9,347 nt of DNA from JBAWAP01 sp049589355 (GTDB taxonomy: Bacteria; Chloroflexota; Anaerolineae; VGOG01), in assembly GCA_049589355.1 (NCBI GenBank), contig JBAWAP010000251.1, positions 1 through 9,347 on the forward strand. Reading direction: 5' to 3'. The notes beneath the pieces were generated by a model. That model ran no database searches and was not told the DNA's origin. It saw only the letters and a program-made list of their open reading frames with translations. The translations under genes were made by a program, and so were the position numbers. Below, in pieces: positions 5,593 to 9,347 of this stretch; position 1 is the stretch's first letter; every line of letters starts with the position of its first letter.

Positions 5593-6636
5593 GAGAGGCA
5601 ACGGCGCGCGCTTGTGAATGTTCCCCTCGAAGCAGCGATACTACTGGATACCAGTGGGACCATCCTTGCCCTGAACGAAACAGCGGCTCAGAGACTTGGA
5701 AAGAGTGCAGATGAACTTGTTGGCTTGTGCGCCTATGATGTTTTTCCACCTGCCTTGGCCAAATCCAGGAAAGCACAAGTTGATAGGGTCCTTCGCTCCG
5801 GTGCAACTGTGCGTTTCGAAGACGAGTGTGAAGGAAGATTCTTTGACCATAGTCTCTATCCTGTCTTTGATGCCCAAGGAAAGGTAGCACAAATCGCTGT
5901 TTTCGTCCATGACGTCACCCATCGCAAGCAAGCTAAGGAAAGGATTCGCACCTATCAAGAGCGGATCCGGTCTTGGGCTTCGCAATTGTCATTGGCCGAG
6001 GAGCGGGAACGGCGGCGCATCGCAAGAGACCTGCATGACCGTATCGGCCAGACTCTGGCTATCTGCAAGATCAAGTTAGGAGCGCTGCGGGCATCGGCAT
6101 CTTCCACCGGGCTTGCCGAACCCCTGGACGAGATCCGCAAGCTTATCGAGGAAGTAATCCAAGAAACGCGGTCGTTGACCTTCGAGATCAGCTCTCCCAT
6201 CCTCTACGAACTGGGTCTTGAGCCGGCATTGGAGTGGCTCGTCGAACAAATCCAGGAACAGTACGGCCTCCTTTCCCACTTTGAGGACGATAGGCAGCCC
6301 AAGCCGCTGGACGATGGTGTTAGTGTCCTCCTCTTCCAGGCAGTGCGCGAGTTGCTGATCAACGTTGCCAAGCACGCCCAGGCGCACAACGTCAAGGTCT
6401 CCCTTAGGAGAGATGATAGCAACATCAAAATCACAGTTGAAGATGACGGAAATGGATTCGACACCTGCGACATCGTTTCCCACTGGAGCAGAAGTGAGGG
6501 GTTTGGTCTCTTCAGCCTCCATGAGCGATTGGATCACCTTGGCGGACAACTTAAGGTCAAATCCAAACCCGGTCATGGAACTCGGGTTACCCTCGTAGCG
6601 CCACTGAAGCGCGACGAGACAACAACAAGGGCATAG
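5551..6636 (+). CDS. PAS-domain sensor histidine kinase, NarL-type (HisKA_3/HATPase_c), soluble
   Basis: Autophosphorylating histidine kinase, probably cytosolic as there are no membrane segments. Numbered from TTG 5551, the PAS domain spans about 18-125 (AAILLDTSGTILALN, ending VFVHDVTHRKQ). A short coiled coil follows, then HisKA_3 with the phospho-acceptor H162 in ARDLHDRIGQTL. The HATPase_c domain carries N271 in the N box (ELLINVAKH), DDGNGF at 298-303, GFGLFSLHERL at 317-327 and GHGTRV at 341-346. All catalytic motifs are intact. The start is uncertain: residues 1-16 read through decayed MEDS sequence in a shifted frame. TTG 5581 or GTG 5614 (MNVPLEA...) would begin at the PAS domain. 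No response regulator is in the window; a NarL/FixJ-type partner is expected. It lies 49 bp before the MEDS-HD-GYP gene, likely co-transcribed. Given the broken upstream region, expression may be reduced or reinitiated. Confidence 0.87.
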   Translation: MCPACHRRDDLDVIERQRRALVNVPLEAAILLDTSGTILALNETAAQRLGKSADELVGLCAYDVFPPALAKSRKAQVDRVLRSGATVRFEDECEGRFFDHSLYPVFDAQGKVAQIAVFVHDVTHRKQAKERIRTYQERIRSWASQLSLAEERERRRIARDLHDRIGQTLAICKIKLGALRASASSTGLAEPLDEIRKLIEEVIQETRSLTFEISSPILYELGLEPALEWLVEQIQEQYGLLSHFEDDRQPKPLDDGVSVLLFQAVRELLINVAKHAQAHNVKVSLRRDDSNIKITVEDDGNGFDTCDIVSHWSRSEGFGLFSLHERLDHLGGQLKVKSKPGHGTRVTLVAPLKRDETTTRA

Positions 6637-6640
6637 TAAA

Positions 6641-6685
6641 CAATACTCTCATTCATTGACAGGATAGTGTAATGAGGGAGGAACC
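6641..6685 (+). repeat. Duplicated 5' region, copy 2 (leader of the MEDS-HD-GYP gene)
   Basis: Counterpart of 5265-5318. It contains GGGAGGA at 6676-6682, leaving a short spacer to GTG 6686. Conservation between the copies extends over the ribosome site and the GTG start, which supports GTG as the real start of the MEDS protein family here. Confidence 0.8.
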
Positions 6686-8053
6686 GTGGCGCACACTGGT
6701 TACCCACACACCATAGCGGATCTGGGGCCCGGGGATCACCTCTGTTACCTCTATGAGACCGAAGAAGAGCACTGGGCGGTGCTGACGCCCTTCCTGCGCC
6801 AGGGTCTGGAGCGCGGCGAGAAGGTGCTCTACATCGTGGATGCCCACACACCCGAGACGATCCTGGGGTATTTGCGGAACAACCCTTCGACAGCCCTTCG
6901 ACATGGCTCAGGACAAGGCTCAGGGCAAGGGCTGGACGTGAAACCTTACCTGGCCCGTGGGCAACTGGTCATCCTCACCTGCGACGACGCCTATCTGCAG
7001 GAAGGCATGTTTGACCCAGAGAGGATGATCGCCCTGCTGCGGGCCGATACGGAGCGCGCCCTGGCCGAGGGCTATTCCGCCCTGCGTGTCATCGGCGAGA
7101 TGACCTGGGCGTTGCGGGGACTGCCCGGTTCAGAGCGACTGATCGAGTACGAGGCCAAGCTGAACGAGTTCTTCGGCTCGGCTGAGCCTCAGGACGAAGC
7201 CTCAGGACGAGGGCTCACCAAAGCCCCCGGCAGCAAGTGCCTGGCCATCTGCCAATACGACCGGCGGCGCTTCGCCCCGCCAGTGCTGTTGGACGTGCTG
7301 CGCACCCATCCTATCGCCGTCGTCGGCACAGTGATATACAATAATCTCTACTACATACCCCCGGCCGACCTATTGGGCGGCGACCTACCGGCTGCGACAC
7401 TGCACCATTGGGTGCAGAACCTGGCCGAGCGCAGGCAGGCGGAGAGGGAACTTCAACAAAGTCTCAAGAAGTTGCAAGTAACGTTGGAGGGAACGATCCA
7501 TGCCCTGGCATCAGCAGTCGAAATGAGGGATCCCTACACGGCTGGTCATCAACGGGGGGTAACCCAACTGGCCTGCGCCATCGCCAAAGAAATGGGCCTT
7601 CCCGAGGAACAGATCGAGGGAATCCGCATGGCCGGGCTGATTCACGATATCGGCAAGATCAATGTACCTGCTGAAATCCTCAGTAAGCCCGGTACGTTAA
7701 ACGGCCTCGAATTCGGTCTGATCAAGACTCACCCCCTAGTCGGTCATGATATATTGAATGGGTCGCTAGAATTTCCCTGGCCGATAGCCCAAATCGTGCT
7801 GCAACATCACGAGAGGATGGATGGTTCTGGTTATCCTGTAGGTCTATCGGGCGAGGAGATCCTCCTGGAAGCAAGAATCTTGGGTGTAGCTGACGTCGTT
7901 GAGGCTATGGCCTCTCACCGACCTTACCGACCGGCTCTCAGTATAAATCAAGCATTGGAGGAAATCTCACAGAATAGAGGTGTCCTTTACGATCCTGCGG
8001 TGGTAGATGCTTGCTTGAAGCTTTTCACCGGGAAAGGTTTCAAGCTCGAGTAA
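6686..8053 (+). CDS. MEDS-domain HD-GYP protein, probable cyclic-di-GMP phosphodiesterase
   Basis: A 455-residue soluble protein from GTG 6686 (GGGAGGA just upstream; the same start is conserved in the decayed paralogue). Residues 8-235 are a MEDS sensor domain: LGPGDHLCYLYET, ERGEKVLYIVD, ARGQLVIL, GEMTWALRG, ICQYDRRRF and LLDVLRTHP. A helical linker (about 245-268) leads to HD-GYP at about 270-450, with H288, H320-D321 (GLIHDIGKINVP), H349, HHE at 374-376 and GSGYP at 380-384. All metal and GYP residues are present, so hydrolysis of cyclic-di-GMP is likely (family knowledge). Odd: two repeat-derived in-frame insertions at about residues 67-82 and 165-176 of MEDS. The HD-GYP half looks less GC-rich than the MEDS half, suggesting domain shuffling. 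Likely co-transcribed with the upstream kinase and ended by the terminator at 8118. Confidence 0.93.
   Translation: MAHTGYPHTIADLGPGDHLCYLYETEEEHWAVLTPFLRQGLERGEKVLYIVDAHTPETILGYLRNNPSTALRHGSGQGSGQGLDVKPYLARGQLVILTCDDAYLQEGMFDPERMIALLRADTERALAEGYSALRVIGEMTWALRGLPGSERLIEYEAKLNEFFGSAEPQDEASGRGLTKAPGSKCLAICQYDRRRFAPPVLLDVLRTHPIAVVGTVIYNNLYYIPPADLLGGDLPAATLHHWVQNLAERRQAERELQQSLKKLQVTLEGTIHALASAVEMRDPYTAGHQRGVTQLACAIAKEMGLPEEQIEGIRMAGLIHDIGKINVPAEILSKPGTLNGLEFGLIKTHPLVGHDILNGSLEFPWPIAQIVLQHHERMDGSGYPVGLSGEEILLEARILGVADVVEAMASHRPYRPALSINQALEEISQNRGVLYDPAVVDACLKLFTGKGFKLE
6883..6928. repeat. REP-like repeat inserted in frame in the MEDS coding sequence, site 1
   Basis: CCCTTCGACAG (6883-6893) is followed by CCCTTCGACAT (6894-6904), then GGCTCAGGACAA (6905-6916) and GGCTCAGGGCAA (6917-6928): two short tandem pairs with a palindromic flavour (CCCTTCGAC...GCTCAGG). 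The translated stretch (STALRHGSGQGSGQG) is low-complexity and interrupts an otherwise conserved MEDS segment between LGYLRNN and LDVKPYLARG. A related segment lies in the intergenic zone at 4072-4096. Confidence 0.75.
7185..7210. repeat. Exact 13-bp tandem duplication in the MEDS coding sequence, site 2
   Basis: AGCCTCAGGACGA occurs twice back to back (7185-7197 and 7198-7210). It encodes part of an atypical acidic/Gly stretch (SAEPQDEASGRG, residues 165-176) between KLNEFFG and the conserved CLAICQYDRRRF. The CTCAGGAC core is shared with the repeat at 6905-6916, so this is probably a second copy of the same dispersed repeat. Confidence 0.7.
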
Positions 8054-8117
8054 CAGATGAATGCAGCTACTTCACCTAGCGATCAGTTAACTTGCAAGCA
8101 GCTATAAACTTACGCTT

Positions 8118-8158
8118 AGCCGGGCAGGTCAGGCCGATATGACAGGACTTGGCTGGCT
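8118..8158 (+). terminator. Probable intrinsic terminator after the MEDS-HD-GYP gene
   Basis: Left arm AGCCGGGCAGGTC (8118-8130) pairs with GACTTGGCTGGCT (8146-8158): 13 positions with one mismatch and two G-U pairs, around a 15-nt loop. A T-rich tail (TTTGGTGTTTGTTT) follows. It lies 64 bp after the stop codon. The imperfect T-run and long loop lower certainty. The rest of 8054-8307 shows no gene. Confidence 0.5.
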
Positions 8159-8307
8159 TTTGGTGTTTGTTTAGAGATCTCTTTCAAGCAAACCTAAGGG
8201 TCAATGGTGGAAAGGGCAATCGGGGCCTTGAGGCAAGAGGGGTGACCAATTCCGATTGTCTTATGAAGGGTTGTAAATACCCAAGAAACGCAAAGGAGGC
8301 AAAGAAA

Positions 8308-9347
8308 ATGACTACAGTAGCAGAGCTATTGACACAAGGACGAAAGAATGAAGTCTGGGAGAAGTGCTGCGGTTTTGTGGACCTGTCTCTCCAAGAATTT
8401 ATGCAAGTTCAAGAGCGACTTCTGTTGGAGCAAATTACCTTGATGAGCGAGTGCGAACTGGGAAGAAAGATTATGAGAAGCCATGTCCCGAAGGATTGCA
8501 ATGACTTTCGACGCAGTGTCCCATTGACTACATATAAAGACTACATTCCTTTCTTGCTCAACAAAAGAGAGGACGTACTGCCGAGACCAGTATACCGTTG
8601 GGCTTGCACTAGTGGCCGCTCTGCGGAGTTCGAGCCAAAATGGGTTCCGTACACCAAAGAGGCCTTCGATAAGATAGGACTGTGCTTCCTTGGAGGGCTA
8701 ATATTCAAGCTGAGCACAAGCAGGGGACAAGTCCCATTAAGGGAAGGAGATGTGGTGTTGCAAGCTGTTGCTCCCCCGCCCTATGTCACTGGATCTATCA
8801 TGGTCCCAAGCGTATTGGAACAGTTTCCCCTGAAATTCATTCCCCCGCTTTATGATGCTGAGGAAAAGGAATTCCAAGAAAGGCTTGAGGAAGGTTTTAG
8901 ATTGGCGCTCAAGGAGGGCGCAGATATACTTTTCGCCATTCCTAGCGTGTTGATAAGGGTCGGAGAACAGTTTGAACAGCAGGCACGCACAATGGACTTT
9001 GCCTCTCTTTTACATCCCAAGATAATATCTCGCTTGCTTAGAGGCTGGTTGCGAGCCAAGATTGCCCGAAGACCCATGCTGCCTAAGGACCTATGGTCTA
9101 TCCGAGTAATAGCCACAGGGGGATCGGACACGGCTGTCTTTCGCCAGAGGATTGAGGAGTATTGGGGGCAGACTCCAGGAGAGGCGTATGGCTGCACTGA
9201 GGGCGGAATCATAGCAATGCAGACATGGGGTAATGATCTGACATTCCTCCCTGATTCGAACTTCTTCGAATTCATTCCCGAGGAAGAGCATCTGAAATCA
9301 AAAGGGGATCCGAGCTATATCCCGAAAACAGTGCTCCTGGATGAGGT
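8308..9347 (+). CDS. GH3-like acyl-adenylating enzyme (ANL-type ligase), N-terminal 346 residues, cut by window end
   Basis: ATG 8308 with AGGAGG at 8294-8299 (8-nt spacer); open to the window end, so the 3' part is missing. The product resembles GH3-family proteins, which activate carboxylic acids as acyl-AMP and in plants pass them to amino acids. Visible motifs: an ATP-binding loop around TSGRSAEFEPKWVPYT (101-116), ATGGSDTAVF (269-278), an adenylation A5-like YGCTEGG (294-300), and the GH3 signature FLPDSNFFEFIPEEE beginning about 313. The loop is Arg-Ser-Ala rather than the usual Thr-Thr-Gly or Thr-Ser. Codons look more A/T-rich than in the regulator at 677, possibly a separate origin. 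It is preceded by a likely terminator, so it probably has its own promoter, which I could not identify. Substrate unknown. Other ANL enzymes such as phenylacetate-CoA ligase are less likely because of the FFEFIP motif. Confidence 0.83.
   Translation, partial: MTTVAELLTQGRKNEVWEKCCGFVDLSLQEFMQVQERLLLEQITLMSECELGRKIMRSHVPKDCNDFRRSVPLTTYKDYIPFLLNKREDVLPRPVYRWACTSGRSAEFEPKWVPYTKEAFDKIGLCFLGGLIFKLSTSRGQVPLREGDVVLQAVAPPPYVTGSIMVPSVLEQFPLKFIPPLYDAEEKEFQERLEEGFRLALKEGADILFAIPSVLIRVGEQFEQQARTMDFASLLHPKIISRLLRGWLRAKIARRPMLPKDLWSIRVIATGGSDTAVFRQRIEEYWGQTPGEAYGCTEGGIIAMQTWGNDLTFLPDSNFFEFIPEEEHLKSKGDPSYIPKTVLLDE

Noticed and set aside
8054..8307. Riboswitch upstream of the GH3-like gene
   Set aside because: I could not match any conserved riboswitch core; the one stable hairpin is better explained as a terminator of the preceding gene.

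Overview
This window looks like an accessory, regulation-heavy stretch of a bacterial chromosome, most likely Chloroflexota (Anaerolineae-like or a relative). That assignment is inferred from the kinds of genes present: a giant MalT-like ATPase fused to a SARP-type DNA-binding/BTAD module, MEDS-domain sensors, a short NHLP/Os1348-type peptide, and many dispersed palindromic repeats. No rRNA or tRNA gene was seen that could test it.

Layout, with every gene on the + strand. (1) 97-525: remnant of a REP-associated (IS200-like, Y1) transposase that has lost its N-terminal strand. (2) 677-3871: a 1064-residue STAND-ATPase/TPR/winged-helix/BTAD transcription factor. (3) 3872-4430: a gene-free repeat zone. 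It holds a 78-bp MITE-like element whose TAA target duplication coincides with the regulator's stop codon, nested palindromic REP-like repeats, and a 3 x 12-bp tandem repeat running up to a TATAAT box. (4) 4471-4635: a 54-residue membrane/secreted Gly/Cys peptide gene with a near-ideal Shine-Dalgarno. (5) 4636-4960: non-coding, with a perfect 15-bp inverted repeat. (6) 4961-5245: a 94-residue peptide resembling the leader of Os1348/Franean1_4349-type (NHLP clan) putative RiPP precursors. (7) 5265-5592: a decayed, internally deleted copy of a MEDS sensor domain, directly followed by (8) a PAS-HisKA_3-HATPase histidine kinase (open frame from 5551 to 6636). (9) 6686-8053: an intact MEDS-HD-GYP protein whose MEDS domain carries two in-frame repeat insertions. 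(10) 8118-8158: a likely terminator. (11) 8308 to the window end: the first 346 residues of a GH3-like acyl-adenylating enzyme.

How they may work together (inference): a large one-component regulator, a kinase without a visible partner regulator, and a probable cyclic-di-GMP phosphodiesterase surround two short peptide genes, and an adenylating enzyme follows. The locus could be a small secreted or modified peptide system with dedicated sensing. No canonical RiPP maturase, transporter or response regulator is present in the window, so that reading is a hypothesis. The kinase and HD-GYP genes share a duplicated 5' region and input domain, which indicates they arose as tandem MEDS-sensor paralogues, one of which has lost its MEDS domain.
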